This document shows, piece by piece, positions 8,659 to 19,343 of a DNA stretch of 64,000 nucleotides. The translations under genes were made by a program, and so were the position numbers. The notes below the pieces were generated by a model. The model was not told the DNA's origin. It was given only the letters and a program-made list of their open reading frames with translations, and searched no databases. How positions within the stretch are numbered: the first letter of the stretch is position 1; each line of letters opens with the position of its first letter. The stretch comes from Streptomyces sp. 6-11-2 (GTDB taxonomy: Bacteria; Actinomycetota; Actinomycetes; Streptomycetales; Streptomycetaceae): assembly GCF_006540305.1 (NCBI RefSeq), contig NZ_BJOR01000001.1, positions 2,914,001-2,978,000 on the forward strand, read 5' to 3'.

Positions 8659-9669
8659 TCAGCCGGCCCGGTGCACCACCGCGTCGCACAGCTGAAGCAG
8701 TGCGGCCTTCGCCTCGCACTCCCGCAGCGGCGCCAGCGCGGCCCGCGCCTCCTCGGCGTAGCGCACGGTGTCCCGGCGGGCCTGCTCCAGCGCCGGGTGC
8801 GCCCGCAGCGCCGCCAGCGCCTCCGCGTGCCGCGCGTCGTCGCTCAGGTCGGAGTCCAGCAGCTCGCACAGGGCGATGTCCTCGGCCAGCCCCAGCCGGG
8901 CCGCGCGCTCGCGCAGCCGCAGCACCGGCAGGGTGGCGATGCCCTCGCGCAGATCGGTGCCGGGGGTCTTGCCCGACTCGTGCGAGTCGGAGGCGATGTC
9001 CAGGACGTCGTCCGCCAGCTGGAAGGCGACGCCCAGCCGCTCGCCGTACTGCGTCAGCACGTCCACGACCGTCTCGTCGGCGCCGGACATCATCGCGCCG
9101 AACCGGCACGACACCGCCACCAGCGATCCGGTCTTGCCGCCCAGCACGTCCAGGTAGTGGTCGACCGGGTGCCGGCCGTCCTGCGGACCCGCCGTCTCCA
9201 GGATCTGCCCGGTGACCAGCCGCTCGAACGCCACGGCCTGCACCCGCACGGCCTCCGGGCCGAGGTCGGCGAGGATCTGCGAGGCCCGGGCGAAGAGGAA
9301 GTCGCCGGTCAGGACCGCGACCGAGTTGCCCCAGCGGGTGTTGGCGCTGGCCACCCCGCGGCGCACGGCGGCCTCGTCCATCACGTCGTCGTGGTACAGC
9401 GTCGCCAGGTGGGTCAGCTCCACCACCACGGCCGAGGGCACGATCCCCGGCGCGTACGGATCCCCGAACTGGGACGCGAGCATCACGAGCAGTGGCCGGA
9501 ACCGCTTCCCCCCCGCCCTGACGAGATGCTGCGCGGCGCCGGTGATGAACGGGACCTCGCTCTTGGTGGCTTCGAGCAGCCCTTCCTCGACAGCCGCCAA
9601 TCCGGCCTGGACATCGGCTTCGAGAGCCTGGTCCCGCACGCTCAGCCCGAATGGCCCGACGACGGTCAC
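8659..9669 (-). CDS. Trans polyprenyl diphosphate synthase
   Basis: This 336-aa all-helical enzyme extends allylic diphosphates with isopentenyl diphosphate. It has the first aspartate-rich motif YHDDVMD (residues 92-98, followed by EA), the second motif QLADDVLD, and GGKRFRPLL near residue 53. Length and motifs fit long-chain synthases making the menaquinone or heptaprenyl/octaprenyl side chain, which agrees with the menaquinone genes later in the window, although the chain length cannot be read reliably. The start is GTG 9669, with AGGAG about 8 nt upstream. Its promoter must lie in the 9670-10129 interval. Confidence 0.9.
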   Translation of the reverse strand: MTVVGPFGLSVRDQALEADVQAGLAAVEEGLLEATKSEVPFITGAAQHLVRAGGKRFRPLLVMLASQFGDPYAPGIVPSAVVVELTHLATLYHDDVMDEAAVRRGVASANTRWGNSVAVLTGDFLFARASQILADLGPEAVRVQAVAFERLVTGQILETAGPQDGRHPVDHYLDVLGGKTGSLVAVSCRFGAMMSGADETVVDVLTQYGERLGVAFQLADDVLDIASDSHESGKTPGTDLREGIATLPVLRLRERAARLGLAEDIALCELLDSDLSDDARHAEALAALRAHPALEQARRDTVRYAEEARAALAPLRECEAKAALLQLCDAVVHRAG

Positions 9670-10124
9670 GAGGGGTCTCCTGTCTGCTGGTGTCTGCTGG
9701 GGATTACACGGTTTGTCGATAGGTCGCTGCCCTCACTCAAGTCAGCGTATCCGGTCACGTTTCGATCACCGATATCGCCCACCTATACGGGCCAGGCCAC
9801 TTCACCCGACGTGACCACCATCACGTGTCAGCCACACGGCCCATCCACACTCACACATGAAGTCCGATTCACCCCTATTGGGGTTTCAATTCTCTTTAGT
9901 GGTATTTGCTCTTCGGCCACTCGAGCCGTGACTTGGGACACACCCCCTCCCCTCCGCGCCACCTCTCGCATTCCTTCACATCCCCTTTACACCCAGTCGA
10001 GTTGAGTCTTGGCAGGTGCAAAGGATCAAGCACCACATACCCCCCGGACCAAGGTCAAACTGGACGATGTGTGATTCCAGCACTTGTTCGGGACATGTGC
10101 TCTCGCATACGTTCCCGGCACCGA
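9670..10124. other. Intergenic region between polyprenyl synthase and riboswitch
   Basis: No convincing gene is seen. The stretch is clearly more A+T-rich than the surroundings and must hold the divergent promoters of the polyprenyl synthase gene (minus) and of the riboswitch-controlled transglycosylase gene (plus). A short hairpin, ACCCC-TATT-GGGGT, lies at 9871-9884; its role is unknown. Confidence 0.5.
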
Positions 10125-10335
10125 CGGGCGGACGCCGAATCCTGCCGCCGCCCGTAATCCCAACGACCGAATGAACCACGGCAGGAGCGGGGGACCCAGG
10201 TAAGTCGCCGGGCCGGGCGTCGTACGTACCGCGTACACCGCACCGGATCGGCTTGGGGTGAAGCCGCGCCCTTCAAGGCGCGGCCGGGCACCTCCCAGCC
10301 CGAACCCGACAGCTCACCTCGCAGGCGACGGAGAG
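10125..10335 (+). promoter_or_regulatory. c-di-AMP riboswitch (ydaO/yuaA type)
   Basis: Two blocks typical of the ydaO aptamer are present in the right order: CGGCAGGAGCGGGGGACCCA at 10179-10198, then after a GC-rich variable hairpin (GCCGCGCC..GGCGCGGC around 10263-10284) the conserved 3' block CCCGAACCCGACAGCTCACC at 10299-10318 followed by TCGCAGGCGACGG. These aptamers bind cyclic di-AMP and in streptomycetes precede genes for muralytic enzymes, switching them off when the ligand is high. The transglycosylase start codon is about 10 nt past the end. The exact 5' boundary is uncertain. Confidence 0.85.
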
Positions 10336-10345
10336 GAATTCCCCC

Positions 10346-10831
10346 ATGCCTGCAAACGGTCAGCGCCGCTCTTCCCGCACCGCCCGCCTCGTCCGTGCCC
10401 TCGCCGTCACCGGCACGGGCGCAGCCGTCCTCGCCGTACCGCTGCTCGGCGCCACGACCGCGTCCGCGGCGACCCCGGCCACCGTCCGGACGGCCGCCGG
10501 CTTCGGCTACTCGAACAACCTCGACGGCTGGATCCGGGCCTCCCTGGCGGTCATGGCACAGAAGGGCATCCCGGGCTCCTACAACGGGATCCACCGCAAC
10601 ATCATCCGCGAGTCCTCCGGCAACCCGCGCGCCATCAACCTCTGGGACTCCAACGCCAAGAAGGGCATCCCGTCCAAGGGTCTGCTCCAGGTCATCGACC
10701 CGACCTTCCGGGCCTACCACGTGAACGGCACGTCCTGGGACATCTACGACCCGGTCGCCAACATCACCGCCGCCTGCAACTACGCGGCCAAGCGGTACGG
10801 CTCCATCGACAACGTCTTCGGCGCGTACTGA
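10346..10831 (+). CDS. Secreted SLT-domain lytic transglycosylase
   Basis: This 161-aa exported enzyme has a signal peptide at residues 1-41 (basic RTARLVR, hydrophobic core, ATTASAA cleavage site), then one SLT/lysozyme-like domain. The catalytic glutamate is probably E89 in NIIRESSGNP, followed by GLLQVIDPTF and the IYDPVANITAACNYA helix, standard for SLT folds. It cleaves peptidoglycan glycan strands and likely acts in growth, germination or spore separation. There is no LysM or other wall-binding module, so it is a minimal version. RBS GAGAGGA precedes ATG 10346. Expression is presumably controlled by the upstream c-di-AMP riboswitch. Confidence 0.9.
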   Translation: MPANGQRRSSRTARLVRALAVTGTGAAVLAVPLLGATTASAATPATVRTAAGFGYSNNLDGWIRASLAVMAQKGIPGSYNGIHRNIIRESSGNPRAINLWDSNAKKGIPSKGLLQVIDPTFRAYHVNGTSWDIYDPVANITAACNYAAKRYGSIDNVFGAY

Positions 10832-10858
10832 CCGGACCGCGGCCGGCGCACGCACCGG

Positions 10859-11088
10859 CTAGTGCTGTGGCCGGGAAGGTTTGCCGGGAAGCTCGCGGCG
10901 TCCGGTGCTGGGGGGCACCTCCCACGCCGTTCAGGCAGTGGGGGAGCATCGCAAGGCGGAGCATTGCCCGCGTACTGGATGTACTCGGGTGATGCGACAA
11001 CGCGGCGTGGGGGTACCCCCGGCCGAAGGCTGGGGGAGTGCCGTGCCGGGCGTCGCGAGCCGGTGAACCTTTCCGGTCACAGCACTAG
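10859..11088. mobile_element. MITE-like element with terminal inverted repeats
   Basis: The left end CTAGTGCTGTGGCCGGGAAG (10859-10878, continuing GTTTGC) and the reverse complement of the right end, CTAGTGCTGTGACCGGAAAG, agree at all but two of 20 positions. The ~230-bp interior has no gene but holds two strong hairpins (TCCCAC/GTGGGGGA around 10918-10945; TACCCCC/GGGGGA around 11014-11038). CTAG at both ends could be a target duplication. The right end supplies the TAG stop codon of the HAD gene. This matches the look of non-autonomous elements common in Streptomyces intergenic regions. Confidence 0.75.
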
Positions 11089-11888
11089 ACAAACAGTCGT
11101 TCGAGGACGACGGCGATGCCGTCGTCCTCGTTCGACGTCGTGACCTCGTCGGCCACCGCCTTGAGCTCGGGGTGGGCGTTGGCCATGGCGACCCCCCGGG
11201 CGGCCCACTGGAACATCGGGACGTCGTTCGGCATGTCGCCGAAGGCGAGGGCGCTCTCGCGGCCCAGTCCCAGGTGTTCGGCGGCCAGCGCCAGTCCGGT
11301 CGCCTTGGTGACGCCGCACGGTTGGAGTTCGACGGTCCCGGGGCCCGACATGGTGACCGTGGCGAGGGAACCCACCGCGCCGCGGGCCGCCTGCGCCAGC
11401 TCGTCGTCGGACAGCACCGGGTGACGCAGCAGCACCTTGCTGATGGGCGCGCGCCACAGGTCGTCGCGCCGTTCGACCCGTACGGCGGGCAGCGCCGGGT
11501 GCGGCATGAGATACCCCGGCTCGATGAGCGTGAGCCCCTCGACCCCGTCCTGGTCGACCGCGGCGTACACCTCCCCCACCTCGGCCTCGATCTTGCCGAG
11601 CGCGGTCTCGGCCTGCTCCCGGTCCAGGGTGACCGACCACAGCAGGCGGTCACTGCCGGCGTCGTAGAGCTGTGCGCCCTGACCGCACACCGCGAGCCCC
11701 GTGGTACCGAGGACGTCGAGCAGTTCCCGCACTCTCGGTGCCGGCCGTCCGGTCACCACGAGGTGCCGGGCACCTGCGGCCGCCGCCCCCGAGAGCGCGG
11801 CGAGGGACCGTTCGGACACGGTGTGGTCGCCGCGCAGCAGCGTTCCGTCCAGGTCGGTGGCGATGAGGGCATATGCGAGGGCGGCCAT
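11085..11888 (-). CDS. HAD-superfamily (Cof-like) phosphatase
   Basis: This 267-aa cytosolic hydrolase has HAD motif I DLDGTLLRGD (residues 12-21, nucleophile D12, acid/base D14), motif II TGR at ~46-48, a conserved lysine before the last third, and motif IV GDMPNDVPMF near residue 217. The mid-sequence cap of mixed alpha/beta type places it in the Cof/IIB group, which dephosphorylates sugar phosphates or flavin and pyridoxal precursors; the substrate is unpredictable. ATG is at 11888. Its stop codon TAG falls inside the terminal repeat of the MITE at 10859-11088, so the original 3' end may have been altered by the insertion. Confidence 0.88.
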   Translation of the reverse strand: MAALAYALIATDLDGTLLRGDHTVSERSLAALSGAAAAGARHLVVTGRPAPRVRELLDVLGTTGLAVCGQGAQLYDAGSDRLLWSVTLDREQAETALGKIEAEVGEVYAAVDQDGVEGLTLIEPGYLMPHPALPAVRVERRDDLWRAPISKVLLRHPVLSDDELAQAARGAVGSLATVTMSGPGTVELQPCGVTKATGLALAAEHLGLGRESALAFGDMPNDVPMFQWAARGVAMANAHPELKAVADEVTTSNEDDGIAVVLERLFV

Positions 11889-12023
11889 GATCAGAGAATA
11901 CGGATGCCCCGGCCCGCCGACTCGACCGGAACCGGACGACCGCGACGGCCACCGTGCTCCCGGCTCCCTCTCCTCAACTCCCTTACCTGTGAGAGCGCTT
12001 CGGCGCCGCGGACGAGGTTGCCC

Positions 12024-13226
12024 TCAACCGTGCGCCGCCGCGAGGTGTGCGGCCAGCCGCGGCGAGGCGAACTCCGTGCCGCACACGAACCGCATCACCG
12101 GCCCGTACGAGGCCGCCGCCGGCAACCCCGTGAAGTAGAGGCCGGGTACCGAGGAGACGTAGCCCGCGCCGAGCCTCGGGGCGCCGCGGCTGACCGCGAG
12201 TCCGCTGCGCAGCTCGGGGCCGAGGAAGCCCATCGCGGCGATGTCGACGCGGTAGCCGGTGGCCGCCATGACGTGGTCCGCCTCCAGTTGCCGGCTCTCG
12301 CCCGCGAGGGTGCGCACCGTCAGTACCGGACGCCCGCCCGTGACCTCGGCACGCACGATGCCGCTCACCTCGTGGACCGGCACCGCCGACTCGAAGCGCT
12401 CGCGCAGCCACCAGGCGCCGAGCGGGCCGAGGACCCGGCGGACCAGATGGTGGCGGACCCCGGCCGGGAGGTACCGGAAGGGCTGCGGGTGGTAGCTCAG
12501 CGCCCACAGCGACCAGGCGCGGCCGAAGGGCGACTCGGGCCGGAACCTCGGCTGCTCCCAGGGCGGGGCGCCGAAGGCGACCGCGCCTCGGCCCCGCGCC
12601 ACCACCCGCACCCGCGCGCCGGCCTCCGCCGCGAGCACCGCCGTCTCCAGCGCGGACTGGCCGGCGCCGACGACGATCAGTTCCTTCCCGGCGAACCGGC
12701 CGAGGTCGTGGTGCTGGGAGCTGTGCGAGAGCGGCCCGGTGGGCGTGGGGCCGTCCGGTACCGCCGCGGCCAGTTCCGGCGGCAGATGGGACAGGCCCGA
12801 CAAGCCCGTCGCCACCACGACCGCCCGGGCGGTGAACTGCTCCCCGGAGTCCGGCTTCAGCTCGAAGCCGCCGCCCGGCCGCCGGTCGACCGACACCACC
12901 CGCACCCGCTCCAGCTCGGGCACCAGCCTGCGCTGGAACCACTCGCCGTAGGCGATGAAGGTCTCCACCGGGATGATGTCCTCGTCGGTCACCAGCGGTC
13001 CGATGCCGGCCGCGGCGCAGTAGTCGGCGAGGGTGTGGCCGCGCTGCGGGCAGTCGATGCCGGAGGCGGCCGGGGTCGACTTCAGCAGCATTCCGGCGGG
13101 CATGTGGTCGCGCCAGGCGACCATGGGCTCGCCGAAGACGCGGACCGGGATGCCCCGGGCGCGCAGATGCGCGGCGGTGGACAGGCCGAACGGCCCGGCA
13201 CCGATGACTGCCACCGGTTGGTTCAC
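12024..13226 (-). CDS. FAD-dependent NAD(P)H oxidoreductase/monooxygenase
   Basis: This 400-aa two-dinucleotide-domain flavoprotein has an N-terminal FAD motif VIGAGPFGLSTAAHL (residues 8-22), a second Rossmann motif VVGAGQSALETAVLAAEAG near residue 180, and an ATGYRVD motif near 325, the pattern of flavin monooxygenases and ornithine/lysine N-hydroxylase-like proteins. Length and order fit monooxygenases more than thioredoxin-reductase types (no CxxC). It lies 87 nt downstream of the ATP-grasp gene on the same strand and is likely co-transcribed. The pair may modify an amino-acid-like metabolite; this is inference. ATG is at 13226. Confidence 0.85.
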   Translation of the reverse strand: MNQPVAVIGAGPFGLSTAAHLRARGIPVRVFGEPMVAWRDHMPAGMLLKSTPAASGIDCPQRGHTLADYCAAAGIGPLVTDEDIIPVETFIAYGEWFQRRLVPELERVRVVSVDRRPGGGFELKPDSGEQFTARAVVVATGLSGLSHLPPELAAAVPDGPTPTGPLSHSSQHHDLGRFAGKELIVVGAGQSALETAVLAAEAGARVRVVARGRGAVAFGAPPWEQPRFRPESPFGRAWSLWALSYHPQPFRYLPAGVRHHLVRRVLGPLGAWWLRERFESAVPVHEVSGIVRAEVTGGRPVLTVRTLAGESRQLEADHVMAATGYRVDIAAMGFLGPELRSGLAVSRGAPRLGAGYVSSVPGLYFTGLPAAASYGPVMRFVCGTEFASPRLAAHLAAAHG

Positions 13227-13313
13227 GAAGTCCCTCCCCAGGACGTGCTCACGTCACTTCGTGGGCCGGCTCGGGCGGCGGGACGCGCCGCCCGCACACG
13301 GTCGTGCTGCGCC

Positions 13314-14585
13314 CTAACCGGTCGTGCCGCCCCGGCGGTTGGTCCGCCACAGCTGATAGAGGTGCCGGGCGCCCGGCCGCACGAAGCGGGCGAGCATCGT
13401 GAGGAACGGCAGCGGGTCGTCGCCCGCGAGCCAGGCCAGCTCCGTGCCGCTCGGCCTCGCCGGCGCGTGCGGCGTGGTGTAGCCGCTGCGGCGGTAGGCG
13501 AGCAGGGCGGGCAGGTCGATGTTCTCCACGACGTACCGGTGGCCTGCGCGCTGCTCGCCCTCCGGGACGGGCCGCCCGGTCAGGTCGAGGTGCATGGCCC
13601 GCACGACGTCCACGCCCGACTCGCTCTCGAAGAGCCGGAACTGCGCGCCCATGCGCGGATTGAAGTCGAGGAGCTTGTACTGCCCGTCGCGCCGGTCGAA
13701 ACGCAGGTCGAGGTCGACGATGCCGGTGAAGCCGATCTGCTTGATGAACCGCGCGGCGAGGTCGGCGAGTTCCGGGTTGTCGACGACGTACGCGTTCGCC
13801 GTCATGCCCGCGTGCGGCGGCCAGGAGCGGACCTTGACGCCGGTGAACATCGCGAGCGGGACCGAGTCCTGGTCGAAGTAGGCGTGCACGATCCAGTCCT
13901 CGGCCTCCTCCCGCGGCAGATACTCCTGGAGGATCACGCCCGGCCGCTCGCCCCAGTCCCGGGCCAGGGCCAGCAGGCCCTCGCGGCTGTTGATCCTCGT
14001 GGTGCCGTTCACCGCGGGGCTGCTGCGCCGGACGAACGCCTCGCGGTTCTTGGCCACCACCGGGAAGCAGGCCTTCTCGGCGAACGCCACGATGTCGTCG
14101 TACGACTGCGGGAAGGCGGCAGTGGGGCTCGGGATGCCGTGCTCCACGCACAGTTCGTGCAGGCCCTGCTTGCTGGCCAGACGGCGCGGCAGGCCGGGGG
14201 CGACGGGCGGGAAGAGGAAGTGGCCTTCGAGTTCGTCCTGGTGCTCGGCGATCAGGACGGCGGCCTCCTCGTCGGTGGGCACCAGGACGGTGGGCCGGCC
14301 GATGCGGCGGCCGATCCGCAGCAGGCCCTCCACCAGACGGTCCGCACCCTCCGTGCCCCTGGTCGGCCAGACGAACGCGCGTTTGAGATACCGGGATGAG
14401 GCCGCCGGTGTGTAGGCGTCCTCGGTGATCGCGTACATCGGCACGCCCAGCCGGCCGAGGCTGCGGATCGCGCCCACCCCGCCGTGGTGCAGCGGGTAGT
14501 CGCCGAACTTCACGATCAGGCCCGGGACCTCACGGTCGGCCCGGAAAGGCACACTGACGGCATTCCTGGCCACGGGTCCCCCCAC
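13314..14585 (-). CDS. ATP-grasp family carboxylate-amine ligase-like protein
   Basis: This 423-aa protein has the ATP-grasp organisation: an N-terminal pre-ATP domain (GGVGAIRSLGRLGVPMYAI), a lysine-bearing segment CFPVVAKNREAF, the swap loop LQEYLPREEAEDWIVHAYF, and metal-binding residues in IVDLDLRFDRRDGQYKLLDFNPRMG (the Asp and Glu/Asn of the catalytic region, seen as D...N). Such enzymes join a carboxylate to an amine through an acylphosphate. The start is GTG 14585 with AGGGGGG upstream; an in-frame GTG at 14573 is nearly as good and would drop four residues. It is divergent from fahA and leads the two-gene unit with the flavoprotein at 12024. Substrate unknown. Confidence 0.82.
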   Translation of the reverse strand: MGGPVARNAVSVPFRADREVPGLIVKFGDYPLHHGGVGAIRSLGRLGVPMYAITEDAYTPAASSRYLKRAFVWPTRGTEGADRLVEGLLRIGRRIGRPTVLVPTDEEAAVLIAEHQDELEGHFLFPPVAPGLPRRLASKQGLHELCVEHGIPSPTAAFPQSYDDIVAFAEKACFPVVAKNREAFVRRSSPAVNGTTRINSREGLLALARDWGERPGVILQEYLPREEAEDWIVHAYFDQDSVPLAMFTGVKVRSWPPHAGMTANAYVVDNPELADLAARFIKQIGFTGIVDLDLRFDRRDGQYKLLDFNPRMGAQFRLFESESGVDVVRAMHLDLTGRPVPEGEQRAGHRYVVENIDLPALLAYRRSGYTTPHAPARPSGTELAWLAGDDPLPFLTMLARFVRPGARHLYQLWRTNRRGGTTG

Positions 14586-14766
14586 GTGTCCCCCCTATGG
14601 AGCGGACCCACCCCGTCCGCACCCCCAGAGGACGCTAAGCCGGAATTGCCCCCTCCCACAAGACCAATTCGGACATTGCAAACTCTTTAGACACTGCCCA
14701 AGACATGCGAAGCCCCCGTAACGTGTGGCCCGATCACATGGAATTCCGGAAAGGAAGGCAGTACCC

Positions 14767-15978
14767 ATGCCCCCCTTCGAGGTCCCCGAGGGCGACCCCT
14801 TCGGTCCGCACAACCTTCCCTACGGCGTCTTCTCCCACGCCGGGTCATCGGAGAGGACCGTGGGCGTCCGGCTCGGCGACCACGTGCTCGACGCGGGGGC
14901 GGCGGCGCGGGCACTCGGTTCGCCGTACGCCGGACTGCTCGCGCGGCCGACCCTGAACCCACTGCTGGCCGCGGGCCGCACCGCGTGGTCCGACGTGCGG
15001 CGCGCGCTGACGTCGTGGGTGACGGTGCCGGCCCACCGGGAGACCGTCGCGCCCTTCCTGCACCCCCTGTCCTCGGTGACCCTGCACCTCCCCTTCGAGG
15101 TCGCGGACTACGTCGACTTCTACGCCTCGGAGAACCACGCCCGGAACGTGGGGCAGATCTTCCGCCCGGACGCCGAGGACTCTCTGACGCCCAACTGGAA
15201 GCACATTCCGATCGGTTACCACGGCCGCTCCGGCACGGTGGTGGTCTCCGGCACGGACGTGATGCGCCCGTCGGGCCAGCGGAAGGCTCCCACGGACCCC
15301 GCGCCGGTGTTCGGCCCCTCGGTCCGGCTGGACATCGAGGCGGAGGTCGGCTTCGTGGTGGGCGTGCCCTCGCGGATGGGGCAGCCGGTCGCGCTCGGCG
15401 ACTTCCGCGAGCACGTCTTCGGGCTGTGCCTGCTGAACGACTGGTCGGCGCGCGACATCCAGGCCTGGGAGTACGTCCCGCTCGGGCCCTTCCTCGGCAA
15501 GTCCTTCGCCACGTCGGTGTCGGCGTGGATCACTCCGCTGGACGCGCTGGAGGAGGCGCGGGTGGCCCCGCCGCGGCGGACGCACCCGCTGCTGCCCTAC
15601 CTCGACGACTCCGCGGACGAGCCCGGCGGTTACGACCTGCGGATCTCCGTCGCGATCAACGGTCACGTGGTGTCCGAGCCGCCCTTCTCCACCATGTACT
15701 GGACGGCCGCGCAGCAGCTCGCCCACATGACGGTCAACGGCGCGTCCCTGCGCACGGGCGACCTGTACGGCTCGGGCACGGTGAGCGGACCCGCCGAGCA
15801 CGAGCGCGGCTCGCTGCTGGAGCTGACCTGGAACGGCCGGGAGCCGCTGGAACTCCCCGACGGCAAGCGGGCGTTCCTGGAGGACGGCGACGTGGTGACG
15901 CTCTCGGCCTGGGCACCGGGCGCGAACGGCACGCGGGTGGGGCTCGGGGAGGTGAGGGGGCGGATCGTCTCGGGCTGA
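14767..15978 (+). CDS. fahA: Fumarylacetoacetase
   Basis: This 403-aa cytosolic hydrolase completes tyrosine/homogentisate degradation by splitting fumarylacetoacetate into fumarate and acetoacetate. The FAH catalytic block DYVDFYASENHARNVG is at residues 114-129, with metal ligand D117 and catalytic base H124. The later DIEAEVGFVVG and LLNDWSARDIQAWEYVPLG segments carry the Glu/Asp metal ligands. Full length and collinear with the family. ATG 14767 has AAGGAAGG about 10 nt upstream; an earlier in-frame ATG (14725) lacks a site and would add a non-conserved tail. No other tyrosine-catabolic genes are adjacent. Confidence 0.95.
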   Translation: MPPFEVPEGDPFGPHNLPYGVFSHAGSSERTVGVRLGDHVLDAGAAARALGSPYAGLLARPTLNPLLAAGRTAWSDVRRALTSWVTVPAHRETVAPFLHPLSSVTLHLPFEVADYVDFYASENHARNVGQIFRPDAEDSLTPNWKHIPIGYHGRSGTVVVSGTDVMRPSGQRKAPTDPAPVFGPSVRLDIEAEVGFVVGVPSRMGQPVALGDFREHVFGLCLLNDWSARDIQAWEYVPLGPFLGKSFATSVSAWITPLDALEEARVAPPRRTHPLLPYLDDSADEPGGYDLRISVAINGHVVSEPPFSTMYWTAAQQLAHMTVNGASLRTGDLYGSGTVSGPAEHERGSLLELTWNGREPLELPDGKRAFLEDGDVVTLSAWAPGANGTRVGLGEVRGRIVSG

Positions 15979-16163
15979 GTGGAGCCCTGCGGCCCTTCCC
16001 ACGCCGGGGATTCGGTGGTGGCGGACCCCTGACTCCCGGTGCCCGTGGCCGTCATACTGGCGGCAGGCCGTGCGCGTCCGGCGCGCCGGCCGGCCGCACA
16101 GCACCGCTCCACCGCACGACCCCGACACCCGCCCACCTCCGACGAGGATCCGGAGTCCGAGGC

Positions 16164-17102
16164 ATGACCGCCTGCCTGCTCCTGCTGAGCGCCGTCGCGC
16201 TGACGCTCGCCGTGCCGGTCCCCCGCACACTGGCCCGGGCGGGGTGGCCCGAACGGGAGCCCGTCGTCGCGCTGTGGGTGTGGCAGTGCCTGGTCGCCAC
16301 CGTCCTGCTGAGCTGCCTCGCGGGGCTCGTGCTGGGCACCGCGGCCGTCTTCAGCACCGTTCACGACCGGGTCTTCGCCCCCGCGCCGCCGGCCGTGACG
16401 GCCGCCTACGACCTTTCGGTGGCGCCCGTCTGGGCCGCCGGCCTCACCCTGCTGCTGGCCGGCGGCGCCGCCTGGACCACCGCGATGCTCGCCCGCGAGC
16501 TCGTCGAGGCCCGCCGCCGGCGCGGCCTGGCCCTCGCGCATCTGCGCGAACGTGCCCCCGACCTGCCCGCGGGCCTTCCGTCGGCCCGCGGACCGCTGCT
16601 GGTGCTGGAGGACGAGTACCCCGACGCCTGGTGGATGCCCGGTCACCCGCCCCAGCTCGTCGTCACCACCGGCGCCCTGCACCGGCTCACCGGCCACCAG
16701 CTCGACGCCGTCCTCGCGCACGAGCGCGGCCACGCCCGCGCCCACCACGACTGGCTGCTGCACCTGTCGACCGCGCTGGCCACCGGCTTCCCGCGCATCC
16801 CGCTGTTCACCCAGTTCTGCGAGCAGACCCACCGCCTGGTGGAACTGGCAGCCGACGACACGGCTTCCCGCCGCCACGGCCACCTCACCACGGCCCTCGC
16901 CCTGATCGAGCTCAACCAACACCGCGGGGTACTGTCCTGCGCCTCCAGCAACCGCCTCCTGAGCGAGCGGGTGGACCGCCTGCTGGAGCCCCCGCCGCGG
17001 CTGGACCGCAGGCGACGGGCACTGACCACGGCGGTCGCCGCCCTGGTGCCGCTGCTCCCGCTCCTGATCACGTTCGCCCCCGGCCTGACGGCACTGGGCT
17101 GA
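16164..17102 (+). CDS. M56-family (BlaR1/HtpX-like) membrane metallopeptidase
   Basis: This 312-aa protein has hydrophobic helices at ~3-20, 40-64 and 88-110, then a cytoplasmic zinc-peptidase domain with HERGH at residues 186-190 (HExxH), a likely third ligand in VELAADDTA, and a final membrane helix near the C-terminus. Family members include BlaR1-type sensors and HtpX-type proteases. Actinobacterial copies are usually paired with a BlaI-type repressor gene; none is visible here. ATG 16164 follows a weak GGAG-like site. It converges on recQ with a 40-nt gap. Confidence 0.88.
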   Translation: MTACLLLLSAVALTLAVPVPRTLARAGWPEREPVVALWVWQCLVATVLLSCLAGLVLGTAAVFSTVHDRVFAPAPPAVTAAYDLSVAPVWAAGLTLLLAGGAAWTTAMLARELVEARRRRGLALAHLRERAPDLPAGLPSARGPLLVLEDEYPDAWWMPGHPPQLVVTTGALHRLTGHQLDAVLAHERGHARAHHDWLLHLSTALATGFPRIPLFTQFCEQTHRLVELAADDTASRRHGHLTTALALIELNQHRGVLSCASSNRLLSERVDRLLEPPPRLDRRRRALTTAVAALVPLLPLLITFAPGLTALG

Positions 17103-17142
17103 GCAGCGGCCCCGTCGCCGTGACCGGCGCGGCGCGGCGCGG

Positions 17143-19146
<2,004 letters not shown>

Positions 19147-19343
19147 CGCCTCGTCCCCCACACCTCGCTCCTCGACCACTGCCTCCACGATAGGGGCCCG
19201 CACGGACACCCCCGGACTTGTCCACAGGCCGGCCCGGTAACCCACGGTCAACGACACGACAGTCGTTCACACGTACGCGGGAGACTCGTCCGCATCCGGC
19301 CGGCGGTGTGAATGAACCGGCGAGACTGCCTCCTGTGGGAGCG

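Noticed and set aside
9871..9884. Hairpin ACCCC-TATT-GGGGT as a terminator
   Set aside because: It lies between divergent genes, where no transcript needs to end.
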